Shown here one piece after another: positions 25,748 through 34,369 of a stretch of DNA of 64,000 bases. Both the position numbers and the translations under genes were made by a program. How positions within the stretch are numbered: position 1 is the first letter of the stretch; each line of letters opens with the position of its first letter. Origin of the DNA: Patiriisocius_A hiemis (lineage in GTDB: Bacteria; Bacteroidota; Bacteroidia; Flavobacteriales; Flavobacteriaceae); the NCBI RefSeq assembly GCF_031846325.1, contig NZ_JAVRHZ010000001.1, positions 744,001 to 808,000 on the forward strand, read 5' to 3'. The notes under the pieces were generated by a model that was given only the letters and a program-made list of their open reading frames with translations, was not told the DNA's origin and ran no database searches.

Positions 25748-26851
25748 TTAGTTATTTATTAATCTGAATTCAGTTCTACGATTAGCTCTGTGCTCACGTT
25801 CTGTACATGAAACTCCATCTGAACATCTGTTCTTTAATCTATTTTCACCATATCCATTAGCAACTAATAGACTTGGGTTAATTCCTTTAGATTGTAAGTA
25901 TCTTACTACAGCTTGTGCTCTTCTTTCAGATAAATCTTGGTTAGAAGTACTACTTCCTCTAGAATCTGTGTGAGAAGCAATTTCTAATTTAACTCCTGGG
26001 TTTTGAGCTAATACTGGCATTAAACGCGTATCGATCAAGTTTTTAGCCTGTGCAGTTAAAGTTGCACTTCCTAAGTTCCAGTTTATAGGTAATGCTTGGT
26101 ACTCAACAAGAGCACACTCCACTTCTCTCCAAGTAGTTAAACCACCTTTAGTTTTTAAAACTTCTTTAGTTACTGTTTTATACTCTGCAGGAACAGTTTC
26201 TTCAATCACTTCTGCATCTTTAACCATTACAGTTTTTGTAATGTTTGCATACTCAGCAGGAATTTCTTCCTCAACTACTCTAGCTGGCTCAGAAACAACT
26301 CTTTTAGTATATGTTCCCATTTGCTCTTGAGTAGATGAACGATTTGCAGTTGCATCATTAGCAAGACGAGTAACGCTTACAGTAGTAAATTCTGCAGGGT
26401 ATCCTTTATAACACCAGTAACGACAATCGTCTGGGTTACTAGATGCACAGTCTGGCGCTGGAGCACCCAACTCCCATTGAGCATACGCTGGTTTAATTTC
26501 AATTGTTTCACTATCACTACTAAAACTTGCAGGAGACACACTTAAAGTAGATCCAGCTTGTTTTTTTACATACGTAATAGTCTCAGTACCCCACTTTTCT
26601 GGGATAACTCTTAATTTCTTTCCAGGAGCTTTAACCATAACACGCTCTGTTCTTGTCTCATACTGAGCAGGAACGGTTCTTAAGCGCTTATAAGCTGGTT
26701 TTGTTTGAATCTGTACTGTTTCATTTACATACACGTCTGGTGTTGTACAACGTACATAACATTTTCCTGGTTCTGGGTTGGTAGGTAAATCTTGAGAAAA
26801 AGCAACAGAAGCTACTAAAAAAGAAATACCAAAGAGGATAGTTTTTTTCAT
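25748..26851 (-). CDS. OmpA-family outer-membrane/peptidoglycan-binding protein with tandem repeats
   Basis: The 367-residue protein has a signal peptide (..VASVAFSQ). Residues about 25-240 contain repeated strand-like units built on PAxYxTxT or equivalent, for instance VPAQYETRTERV, IPAEYANITKTV and VPAEYKTVTKEV. The C-terminal OmpA domain has the peptidoglycan-binding residues in ASHTDSRGSSTSNQDLSERRAQAVVRYL written here as its core HTDSRGSSTSNQ and SERRAQAVVRYL, then GYGENRLKN and HRANRRTEF. It should link the outer membrane to the cell wall. The repeat half has no transmembrane barrel pattern that I can see. It stands alone, ended by a strong terminator. Confidence 0.9.
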   Translation of the reverse strand: MKKTILFGISFLVASVAFSQDLPTNPEPGKCYVRCTTPDVYVNETVQIQTKPAYKRLRTVPAQYETRTERVMVKAPGKKLRVIPEKWGTETITYVKKQAGSTLSVSPASFSSDSETIEIKPAYAQWELGAPAPDCASSNPDDCRYWCYKGYPAEFTTVSVTRLANDATANRSSTQEQMGTYTKRVVSEPARVVEEEIPAEYANITKTVMVKDAEVIEETVPAEYKTVTKEVLKTKGGLTTWREVECALVEYQALPINWNLGSATLTAQAKNLIDTRLMPVLAQNPGVKLEIASHTDSRGSSTSNQDLSERRAQAVVRYLQSKGINPSLLVANGYGENRLKNRCSDGVSCTEREHRANRRTEFRLINN

Positions 26852-27066
26852 GTTAATGGATTTATGTGTTTAAGTTTCTACAAATTACGAATTTTTAATT
26901 AAGAAAACTTTAACTAAAATATTGTTTTTCGATTATGGAATATTAAATTACGACAAAGTGCCTAATTTCTCTATTAAAACACTTATTCAATAAGTTTTAA
27001 ATATGGTTTTTTTTTTCGATATTTATACTTTATAAGAATGCAAGTCAAACCTTTAAAACCTCAACT

Positions 27067-27387
27067 ATGTTTGAATTAAAGAAAAGTGGTGATAAATATC
27101 ATTTCGTATTAAAAGCTGGAAACGGACAAGTGATTTTGTCTAGCCAAATGTATGCATCTAAGTCTGGTGCTATGAACGGAATTGAGTCTGTTCAAAAAAA
27201 TTGTGGAGATGACAACTGTTTTGAAAGAAAAACAGCTAAAAATGGTAAATTTCATTTCAATATTAAGTCAACAAACGGTCAAATTATTGGAAGTAGCCAA
27301 ATGTACGCTGCTGAAAGTGGAATGAACAATGGAATTGAGTCTGTTAAAACAAATGCTCCAAAAGCAGAAGTTAAAGAAGTAGAATAA
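27067..27387 (+). CDS. YegP-family (DUF1508) protein, two tandem repeats
   Basis: The 106-residue protein consists of two copies of the YegP unit: residues about 1-50 (GDKYHFVLKAGNGQVILSSQ, then MYASKSGAMNGIESVQ) and 55-100 (GKFHFNIKSTNGQIIGSSQ, then MYAAESGMNNGIESVK). Each forms a beta-beta-beta-alpha unit. The function is unknown, and it is often seen as a small abundant cytoplasmic protein. A short acidic tail follows. The gene is monocistronic and closed by a terminator shared with the convergent aldolase. Confidence 0.93.
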   Translation: MFELKKSGDKYHFVLKAGNGQVILSSQMYASKSGAMNGIESVQKNCGDDNCFERKTAKNGKFHFNIKSTNGQIIGSSQMYAAESGMNNGIESVKTNAPKAEVKEVE

Positions 27388-27406
27388 ATTCTAGATATCA
27401 AAACAT

Positions 27407-27437
27407 AAAAAAAGCGCTCTTTTTGAGCGCTTTTTTT
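27407..27437. terminator. Bidirectional terminator between yegP-like and aldolase genes
   Basis: AAAAAAAGCGCTC (27407-27419) pairs with GAGCGCTTTTTTT (27425-27437) around a five-T loop, giving U-runs on both strands. Confidence 0.92.
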
Positions 27438-27438
27438 A

Positions 27439-28458
27439 TTAATATGAACTTAACTTTTCAAGAAAACAGGAATGCATTTCGTTGTTATAATCTAGATGTG
27501 TTACAACTCGTAACTTACCATTACCCATGTTGCTTAGTCTGATATTTTGAGTTTCGAAGTCATTTATGAATTTGTCTTCGTTAATACCCTTTTTAAGGTA
27601 AAAGATTACAATGTTTGTTTCTACTGGTTCAACACTTTCAATATACGATTGCTTACCTAAATGTACTCCAATTTCCTTTGCTTTTTTATGATCTTCATCC
27701 AATCGGTCTAAATGATTGTCTAATGCATAGATACCAGCTGCCGCCATAAAACCTACTTGACGCATTCCGCCTCCTAAAATTTTTCTAACTCTAATGGCAT
27801 TTTCCATTAGGTGTTTTTTTCCTATTAAAACAGTTCCTAAGGGTGTTCCTAACCCTTTACTTAGGCAAACCGAAATAGTATCACAAATTGCTCCGTAATC
27901 CCCAGGATTCTCATTTTTTGCTACTATGGCATTCATTAATCTTGCACCATCAAGATGTAATCCCAATTTATTAGCATTGCATACGGTTCTAATCTTTTTT
28001 ATTTCTTCAAAATCATAACAGGCACCCCCTCCTTTATTAGTTGTATTCTCAATACAAACTAAAGAAGTTAACGGACTGTGGTAAAAGTCTGGAGGGTTAA
28101 TATTAGCCTCAACTTGTTTTGCAGTTATCATTCCTCTTGTGCCATCTACTAACTTGCATGAAACACCACTATTAAAAGAAACACCGCCTCCTTCATAATT
28201 ATATACGTGTGCCCATTTATCACAAATAAGTTGTTCTCCAGGATGGGTGTGTAATTTAATTGCTGCTTGATTTGCCATACTCCCCGTTGGAAAAAATAAA
28301 GCATCATCCATACCGAACATTTCGGCTAACTTTCTTTCTAACTCATTTACAGTTGGGTCTTCTTTATAAACATCATCTCCAGTTTTTGCAGTAAGGATAG
28401 CATCAAGCATACCCTTGGTTGGTTTTGTAACCGTATCGCTTCTTAAATCAATATGCAT
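27439..28458 (-). CDS. Low-specificity threonine aldolase-type PLP enzyme
   Basis: The 339-residue fold-type I PLP enzyme opens with IDLRSDTVTKPT, the signature of the GntG/low-specificity threonine aldolase family. Further blocks are GDDVYKEDPTVNELE, FFPTGSMANQAAI, LHLDGARLMNA and the Lys region VCLSKGLGTPLG. It splits threonine (or allo-threonine) into glycine and acetaldehyde. It starts four bases after the stop of the upstream hypothetical gene and is the last gene of an operon led by the metalloprotease. Confidence 0.93.
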   Translation of the reverse strand: MHIDLRSDTVTKPTKGMLDAILTAKTGDDVYKEDPTVNELERKLAEMFGMDDALFFPTGSMANQAAIKLHTHPGEQLICDKWAHVYNYEGGGVSFNSGVSCKLVDGTRGMITAKQVEANINPPDFYHSPLTSLVCIENTTNKGGGACYDFEEIKKIRTVCNANKLGLHLDGARLMNAIVAKNENPGDYGAICDTISVCLSKGLGTPLGTVLIGKKHLMENAIRVRKILGGGMRQVGFMAAAGIYALDNHLDRLDEDHKKAKEIGVHLGKQSYIESVEPVETNIVIFYLKKGINEDKFINDFETQNIRLSNMGNGKLRVVTHLDYNNEMHSCFLEKLSSY

Positions 28459-28462
28459 TATT

Positions 28463-29083
28463 CTATTTTTGTCTTCTTAGCTTAGATTGGTTTTTGGTTA
28501 TAATAGTATCTAACATTTTATCCAATTTTACTATGGTAAGTTCATTGTTGCTCTTATAGTGTATATTCTCTTGACTTGCATCATTAGTTAAATCAAACAA
28601 ATCATATTGTATTGAAATGGGAGTTTCTGGGTCACTAAAGCTAAAGGCTCGTTTACATGGATGTATTTCTGTTCTTTGTGTTGGCCCATCACTTTCTTGT
28701 GCAGTTTCATAGTTTTTGACCTTGCTACTTTTTATTGAATTCCAATTTGATGAAATAAAATTCCAAAGAGATCTATCCTCTAGTTCAACCGAATAAAAAA
28801 GACCACAGTTATCTATTTTTTTCATCATGATAGTATCTTCTTCTTCCCAGAAAAAATAGGTTTCAATATAGGTTCCTTTTGTGGCACACATTCTACCTTC
28901 AGCAAGTTGAATTATCTCGATTGAACCACTACAAAATCGTTGTGTATAGAAGTAGGTATTAATATCTCGATCTTCTAAGGATTGACTAAATTTTTCAATT
29001 TCGGAAGCAACATAGGCTTCATCTCTCTGTGCACTTAAAGTTATAGTGCTTACCAAAAGTAATAGAACTAGTATTTTTTTCAT
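28463..29083 (-). CDS. Secreted hypothetical protein
   Basis: The 206-residue protein has a signal peptide (LVLLLLVSTITLSAQ). The mature part carries about four Cys (CSGSIE, MCATKG, NCGLFY, HPCKRA) and a Lys/Arg-rich end (KNQSKLRRQK). I recognise no family. It lies between the metalloprotease (nine-base gap) and the threonine aldolase (four-base gap). The Cys could form disulfides in the periplasm. Confidence 0.7.
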   Translation of the reverse strand: MKKILVLLLLVSTITLSAQRDEAYVASEIEKFSQSLEDRDINTYFYTQRFCSGSIEIIQLAEGRMCATKGTYIETYFFWEEEDTIMMKKIDNCGLFYSVELEDRSLWNFISSNWNSIKSSKVKNYETAQESDGPTQRTEIHPCKRAFSFSDPETPISIQYDLFDLTNDASQENIHYKSNNELTIVKLDKMLDTIITKNQSKLRRQK

Positions 29084-29092
29084 GATAAAATT

Positions 29093-31498
29093 TTAATGGT
29101 TAAAGGTACATTGAAAACTTCCTATTGGACTTCCGTCTGGTATCTTCAAATATTTTATATATTTAAAAGTATCAGGGTGTGCTTCATATTTTTTAAATTC
29201 AATTGCCATTAAAGAAATCAAATCATCATCTTTATTATTGCTAAAGATATTTTGTAAAGTCTCCAAAACAGCAACCCTAGCTTGAGGAACTGTTGATTTT
29301 GAATAATATAAATTTAATAAATGTTGAAATACAACGTATTGAATTGTTTTCTTAACCTCAGTTTTATAAGTAGAATTTGCTTTAGTATTAAAAGTAGTTT
29401 CAATTAGTGATTGTAATACATCTTCTAAACCAATATTATTTGGATTTAACGCTTTTTGCTGAACTAACCTGTTAGCTCGTTCTGGATGAAGTAAGAGTTT
29501 TAAAGTCATATCTGCTGCCGTAGCAGAAGCTCCCATAGCATCAAAGGCAACTCCTACATTGCTTTTAAAAGATTCTCTATTTTTCCAATACCCATAAGCG
29601 CGTGGTGGAAATAGTTTAAGTTTATCTTCTGGTATTATTAAAGTTTCAACTTGTAACGTTTGTAATACAGCGTTTAATGCTTCTTTTTGTTGTCTTTTAG
29701 GTAAAGTGGAAACAATATCACCGCTATATCCCTTAACTGCGTAATTGTAATCTAAGCCACCTATAAGTTTTACAGCTGCTTCAGTTTGATATCTATGATA
29801 AAAATATAGTGGTACAAAGACATCTTCCAAAACAGTATAGGGTTCGCCTGTTCGTATATTATCTTCAGAAAAATTAGTTATCGCTATTTCTCTAAGTTTC
29901 AATATATCTTTTAGTTCTTCTGTAGCGCTTTTTCCATTATCCCATAAATGCGCTTTTGCATGTGCACCACTTTTTGCTCTTGCATCACTATCTGTTATAT
30001 ATCTAAGTCCATTTGCATAAGCACCTTCTAAAATACTATTTAAGTGAGTTTCTAGAGGAACATCGTTTTTTGGATTGCTATACGAATACGCAACAGTCAC
30101 TTTATCCCAATTTCCTATTCCAGTAGCGTATGCATCAGTAAAATCGATTTGACCATTCTTAATACGTAATGAAGGATGAGGATAATCCATTACACTTGCT
30201 CTATTATTTGTACTTGCTGCAAAGTTATGCGCGAAACCAAGCGTATGACCTACTTCATGGGCTGATAGTTGTCTAATTCTAGCTAACGCCATTTCTAGTA
30301 ATTGTGAATGATTATCGTCTCGCTGGGCAAAAGGTTTATTACTTAATGCTTGTGCAATCATAAAATCCTGACGAATACGAAGACTTCCCAAGCTTACATG
30401 TCCTTTTAAAATTTCACCTGTTCTTGGGTCTATGACGCTCCCTCCGTAACTCCACCCACGCGTAGAACGATGTACCCATTGTATCACATTATATCTCACA
30501 TCCATTGGGTCTGCATCATTAGGAAGCATTTTTACTTGGAATGCATTAGTGTATCCAATGGCTTCAAAAGCTTGATTCCACCAACGAGCTCCTTCTAATA
30601 AGGCAGAACGAACTGGCTCTGGAGTACCAGGATCTAAATAATACACGATGGGTTCTTTAGCTTCACTTTTTAAAGCTGATGGGTTTATTTTTTCTAGTCT
30701 ATGTCTAGTAATAAAACGCTTTGTTAAAGGTTCCCAAATTGGAGAACTGTAATCTTGATAACTTATTGAGAAAGAACCACTACGTGGGTCAAATATTCTT
30801 GGAGTGTAGTTATCATCAGGTAATGCTACAAAACTATGATGCTGTACTACAGAAACAGAACTTGCATCTGGAGCCACACTTCTTATATTTCCTCCTTTTG
30901 CTTCTCCAACAAAGGTAAGTAGAGCTTCAAACTCAACATTTTTAGGAAACGCTTTAGTGCGTTCCATCCAAAGTGAATTTCGAGTCTTATCTAATTTATA
31001 GGTTCCCTGTTTATTGCTTTTAAGCCGTTGTGCAACCCCATGTCTATCCTGCATTAAAAATGAGGTAATATCAATAATATACGTATTGTCTTTGGTCTCT
31101 TTGATATCAAACCCAAAAAGAACTGATTTGGCAAAAGCTTCTTCAATAGATTTTTTTTCTAATTGGTTATCTGTTGTCGCTCTATATCGCAGATTAGGTT
31201 CAAGTAACAAAAGTTTATTACCGCTTTTAATAAACTTAACTACCTTTTGCCCTCCAAGTTGCCCTCTGTCCAATCCAATATCGTTAGAGCCTAATCCTGT
31301 TCTAAGAGAATGGACGTACAAGAACTCTTTTTCAATTTTATCTGAGGGCACTTCGAGATAGATTTCTCCTTCTTTTTCAGAATAATGAAAATCGAAAAAA
31401 CCATTAAAGTTAGTCAAGTCTTCTTTCTTATCTAAAAATTGAGCGGTTGCCGTAGCTATTCCGAAGCAAATAAAAAAAATGGTATTAAAACGTTTCAT
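29093..31498 (-). CDS. Secreted zinc-dependent metalloprotease (DUF5117/DUF5118 type)
   Basis: The 801-residue protein has a signal peptide (..FGIATATAQ) and the extended zinc motif HEVGHTLGFAHNF (three His ligands and Glu). Blocks typical of the large Bacteroidota zinc-protease family follow, such as GFFDFHYSEKEGEIYLEVP near the start, VSVVQHHSFVALPDDNY, and MDYPHPSL after the site as a Met-turn candidate. It is probably exported to the periplasm or outer membrane; I see no T9SS sorting domain at the C-terminus. It heads the operon with the Cys-containing hypothetical protein and the threonine aldolase. Confidence 0.92.
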   Translation of the reverse strand: MKRFNTIFFICFGIATATAQFLDKKEDLTNFNGFFDFHYSEKEGEIYLEVPSDKIEKEFLYVHSLRTGLGSNDIGLDRGQLGGQKVVKFIKSGNKLLLLEPNLRYRATTDNQLEKKSIEEAFAKSVLFGFDIKETKDNTYIIDITSFLMQDRHGVAQRLKSNKQGTYKLDKTRNSLWMERTKAFPKNVEFEALLTFVGEAKGGNIRSVAPDASSVSVVQHHSFVALPDDNYTPRIFDPRSGSFSISYQDYSSPIWEPLTKRFITRHRLEKINPSALKSEAKEPIVYYLDPGTPEPVRSALLEGARWWNQAFEAIGYTNAFQVKMLPNDADPMDVRYNVIQWVHRSTRGWSYGGSVIDPRTGEILKGHVSLGSLRIRQDFMIAQALSNKPFAQRDDNHSQLLEMALARIRQLSAHEVGHTLGFAHNFAASTNNRASVMDYPHPSLRIKNGQIDFTDAYATGIGNWDKVTVAYSYSNPKNDVPLETHLNSILEGAYANGLRYITDSDARAKSGAHAKAHLWDNGKSATEELKDILKLREIAITNFSEDNIRTGEPYTVLEDVFVPLYFYHRYQTEAAVKLIGGLDYNYAVKGYSGDIVSTLPKRQQKEALNAVLQTLQVETLIIPEDKLKLFPPRAYGYWKNRESFKSNVGVAFDAMGASATAADMTLKLLLHPERANRLVQQKALNPNNIGLEDVLQSLIETTFNTKANSTYKTEVKKTIQYVVFQHLLNLYYSKSTVPQARVAVLETLQNIFSNNKDDDLISLMAIEFKKYEAHPDTFKYIKYLKIPDGSPIGSFQCTFNH

Positions 31499-31613
31499 AC
31501 TATAAAACTATCGTGAATGGATAAAACTATGAAAATAAAATGTAAGACCGAATAAGAAGAAAAATAAAAGTATTTTTACATCTAGTAATTTAAAAAAAAG
31601 ATAAGCGGGTTAG

Positions 31614-31633
31614 ATTCCCGTTTAAACGGGAAT
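31614..31633. promoter_or_regulatory. Perfect 20-base palindrome abutting the prfB start
   Basis: ATTCCCGTTTAAACGGGAAT is a perfect inverted repeat ending two bases before the prfB ATG at 31636. As RNA it would fold into a hairpin over the initiation region; as DNA it could bind a dimeric repressor. Which applies cannot be told from sequence. Confidence 0.5.
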
Positions 31634-31635
31634 TC

Positions 31636-32743
31636 ATGATAACAACCGATCAACTCCAAGACCTTAGAACACGCCTTGAGGCACTAAGGCAATATCTTTG
31701 ACATAGCTGGCAAAGAAATAGAAATACAAAACGAAGAAGAGAAAACCTTTGACCCAAATTTTTGGAACAACCCGCAAGAGGCAGAAGCCTTTATGAAGCA
31801 ACTTCGGAATAAGAAAAAATGGGTGGAAGATTATAAAACTGCCGTAACACTTACTGATGATGCCGAAATAATTTACGAATTCTTTAAAGAAGGAGAAGGC
31901 AAGGCAGAAAATGTAGAAATACGGTTTGGTAAAGCCCAGGAAGCTATAGAGTCTCTAGAGTTTAGAAACATGCTTAGTGACGAAGGAGATAGTATGAGCG
32001 CTGTTTTACAGATAACGGCTGGTGCTGGAGGTACCGAAAGTTGTGATTGGGCACAAATGCTTATGCGCATGTACCTTATGTGGGCCGAAAAAAATGGATT
32101 TAAAGTAAAAGAACTCAACTATCAAGAAGGTGATGTAGCAGGTATTAAAACAGTAACCTTAGAGATTGACGGCGAATATGCTTTTGGTTGGTTAAAAAGC
32201 GAAAATGGAGTACACCGATTGGTACGTATTTCTCCTTTTGACAGTAATGCAAAGCGTCATACAAGTTTTGCAAGTGTTTATGTATATCCGCTAGCAGACG
32301 ATACTATTGAAATAGACATAAACCCAGCAGATATTTCTTGGGATTTTGCACGTAGTTCTGGAGCAGGTGGACAAAATGTTAATAAAGTTGAAACCAAAGC
32401 TATTTTAACCCACCACCCTAGCGGCATAGTAATTCACAATAGTGAAACTAGAAGTCAGTTAGAAAACAGAGAAAAAGCCATGCAAATGCTTAAGTCTCAA
32501 CTATATGAGATTGAGCTTAGAAAACAACAAGCCCAACGAGCCGAAATTGAAGATAGCAAGATGGCAATTGAATGGGGTTCACAAATACGTAATTATGTAC
32601 TACACCCATATAAGCTTATAAAAGATGTACGCACACAGTACGAAACAGGAAATGTAGATGCTGTGTTAGATGGAGATTTAGATGCCTTTTTAAAAGCGTA
32701 TTTAATGATGACTGGACAAGGAGAAAAAAGTGACGAATTATAA
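31636..32743 (+). CDS. prfB: Peptide chain release factor 2 with programmed +1 frameshift
   Basis: RF2 ends translation at UGA and UAA. The first 21 codons (ATG 31636) lead to an in-frame TGA at 31699-31701 inside the slippery site CTT TGA C. A +1 shift skips one T, and reading continues from 31700 through 347 more codons to 32743, for about 368 residues, the normal RF2 length. An AGG (in CTAAGGCAATAT) lies six bases before the slippery CTT and resembles the internal Shine-Dalgarno stimulator known from Escherichia coli. The tripeptide determinant SPF and the catalytic GGQ (SSGAGGQNVNK) are present. The nearby 316-codon frame alone would lack the N-terminus. Self-regulation by RF2 level is expected. 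Confidence 0.95.
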
Positions 32744-32745
32744 GT

Positions 32746-33429
32746 ATGAAAAAAGTAGTCTTCATTTTAATAGCATTTGTAAGTCTGTCCTGTTATGCAC
32801 AAAAAGAAAACATTGTTACAGATACTTTGCAAAAAGAATCCTATATATTATTAAACATTACAACCCCTTTAGACCCTATTGCTCCTAGATATAGAATGGG
32901 ATACGTATCTCAGGTGACACCTAATTGGAGAGTTGGACTTGCCCTGGGTTACGGTAATAATGAAATTAACGCTTTTGGTAATGACGGTAGAATTGAAGAA
33001 GACTATACATTATGGGAAGTAAGACCACAAGTATACTATATGTTTGAACCTAGTAATAAAAAAAGACCCTACTTTTCTGGAGAATTATTTTATATCAACC
33101 ATACTGATAACTTTAGTGACACTTTTTATATTCCTGAAAACAATGAGAATGATATAATAAGGTATGACAATATAGATTACAAGCGTCAAAAGTATGGAGT
33201 AAATTTTAAGTTTGGCTTTATGTTTAAATTAATTGGAGAGTTTGGACTTGATACATACATAGGAACTGGGATTAGAGTAAGGACTGTATCATTTTCGAAT
33301 GTTATAAACCCAAGGATTGACGAAAATTTTGATGATGAATTAGGATTTGGAAACTCATACTTTAGAGAAGAAGGTACTGTAGTTGGTGTTAACTTCACTT
33401 TTGGTGCTAATCTGTTTTATAGATTTTAA
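32746..33429 (+). CDS. Outer-membrane beta-barrel protein
   Basis: The 227-residue protein has a signal peptide (..VSLSCYAQ), repeated amphipathic strands with aromatic ends (WRVGLALGYGNNEI, LWEVRPQVYYMF, VNFKFGFMFKLIG) and a final Phe strand (NFTFGANLFYRF), typical of small flavobacterial outer-membrane barrels. Function is unknown. It starts two bases after the prfB stop and is followed after five bases by the next gene, so it is probably cotranscribed with prfB. Confidence 0.85.
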   Translation: MKKVVFILIAFVSLSCYAQKENIVTDTLQKESYILLNITTPLDPIAPRYRMGYVSQVTPNWRVGLALGYGNNEINAFGNDGRIEEDYTLWEVRPQVYYMFEPSNKKRPYFSGELFYINHTDNFSDTFYIPENNENDIIRYDNIDYKRQKYGVNFKFGFMFKLIGEFGLDTYIGTGIRVRTVSFSNVINPRIDENFDDELGFGNSYFREEGTVVGVNFTFGANLFYRF

Positions 33430-33434
33430 TACAC

Positions 33435-33911
33435 ATGACAACAGCCACAATAGCACAACTAAAAAAAGAACTTAAACATCTTTCTTCTGAAGAGTTAGAA
33501 AGGTTATGTCTTAGACTAGCTCGATTTAAAAAAGAAAATAAGGAACTCCTTACCTATTTACTTTTTGAAGCTGAAAATGAAGAACGCTACATTAAAAATG
33601 TGCAATTACATATAGATGCTGGTTTTGAAACAATAAATACTAAATCATATTTTTATATGAAGAAAACCATCAGGAAAGTGCTAAGAGAAACCAAAAAATT
33701 TATTCGATACTCTGGCAATAAAGAAACAGAAGTCGCGCTCCTACTCTACTTTTGCAATAAACTAAAAGCACTTAAACCTTCTATTAAAAACAATAGAGTT
33801 TTAACCAATCTCTACGAAAGACAACTTATCTTCATAGAAAAAAAGATTGAGGCACTTCACGAGGACCTTCAATATGATTATACTATAGAACTAGAAAATT
33901 TAACAGCATGA
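33435..33911 (+). CDS. Cytoplasmic helical hypothetical protein
   Basis: The 158-residue protein has no signal peptide and is almost all helix by residue pattern, rich in Lys, Glu and Leu (LKKELKHLSSEELERLCLRL, then ERYIKNVQLHID). I recognise no family. Its stop overlaps the start of the ArsC-like gene by four bases (ATGA), so the two are translationally coupled. A role in nucleic-acid or protein contacts is possible but unproven. Confidence 0.75.
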   Translation: MTTATIAQLKKELKHLSSEELERLCLRLARFKKENKELLTYLLFEAENEERYIKNVQLHIDAGFETINTKSYFYMKKTIRKVLRETKKFIRYSGNKETEVALLLYFCNKLKALKPSIKNNRVLTNLYERQLIFIEKKIEALHEDLQYDYTIELENLTA

Positions 33912-34249
33912 TTACTATTTACCATAACCCAAGATGTTCAAAATCAAGACAGACACTTCAGCTTTTAGAAAGTAAAACAAATGATTTTGAAGTTATAAAA
34001 TACTTAGAAGATATACCTTCAGAAAAAGAACTTTCAGAAATTATTAAAAAACTAGGTATTACTCCTATTGAGTTGGTTAGAAAAAATGAAGCCATATGGA
34101 AAGAAAAAATTAAGGGCAAAGAATTGAGTGACAAAGAACTAATTTCGGCAATGATTACTCACCCCAAATTAATAGAACGACCAATCGTTATAAAAGAGAA
34201 AAAAGCTATAATTGGGCGCCCTCCAGAGAAAGTATTATCGTTGTTTTAG
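33908..34249 (+). CDS. ArsC-family (arsenate reductase-like) protein
   Basis: The 113-residue thioredoxin-fold protein has the catalytic Cys at about 10 in IYHNPRCSKSRQTL and the C-terminal block ERPIVIKEKKAIIGRPPEKV, both typical of the glutaredoxin-linked ArsC/YfgD family. True arsenate reductases and YfgD-like proteins of unknown substrate share these motifs. No arsenite pump or ArsR gene lies nearby, so arsenic resistance is not certain. It overlaps the preceding gene by four bases. Confidence 0.9.
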   Translation: MITIYHNPRCSKSRQTLQLLESKTNDFEVIKYLEDIPSEKELSEIIKKLGITPIELVRKNEAIWKEKIKGKELSDKELISAMITHPKLIERPIVIKEKKAIIGRPPEKVLSLF

Positions 34250-34369
34250 TTTTTTAAGAAGTAATTAACTTTATTGAGGGTGTTTAGTTATTTTCTTAAC
34301 AAAAGTTTGGCAAAAACAGGTTAAACCCAACGTTAATTTCGCTGTCTAAATGCAAAAAAACTACCGTTA

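Noticed and set aside
31014..31361. 115-residue plus-strand frame inside the zinc metalloprotease gene
   Set aside because: Antisense shadow of a long coding region; no independent support.
31793..32743. Treating the 316-codon frame as the whole release factor 2 gene
   Set aside because: It would lack the N-terminus. The upstream 21 codons, CTT TGA C and the +1 frame join to give the full-length protein.
34290..34340. TTTGGCAAAAACAGGTT as a second sigma-54 promoter
   Set aside because: The GG to GC spacing requirement fails and the -12 element is missing.
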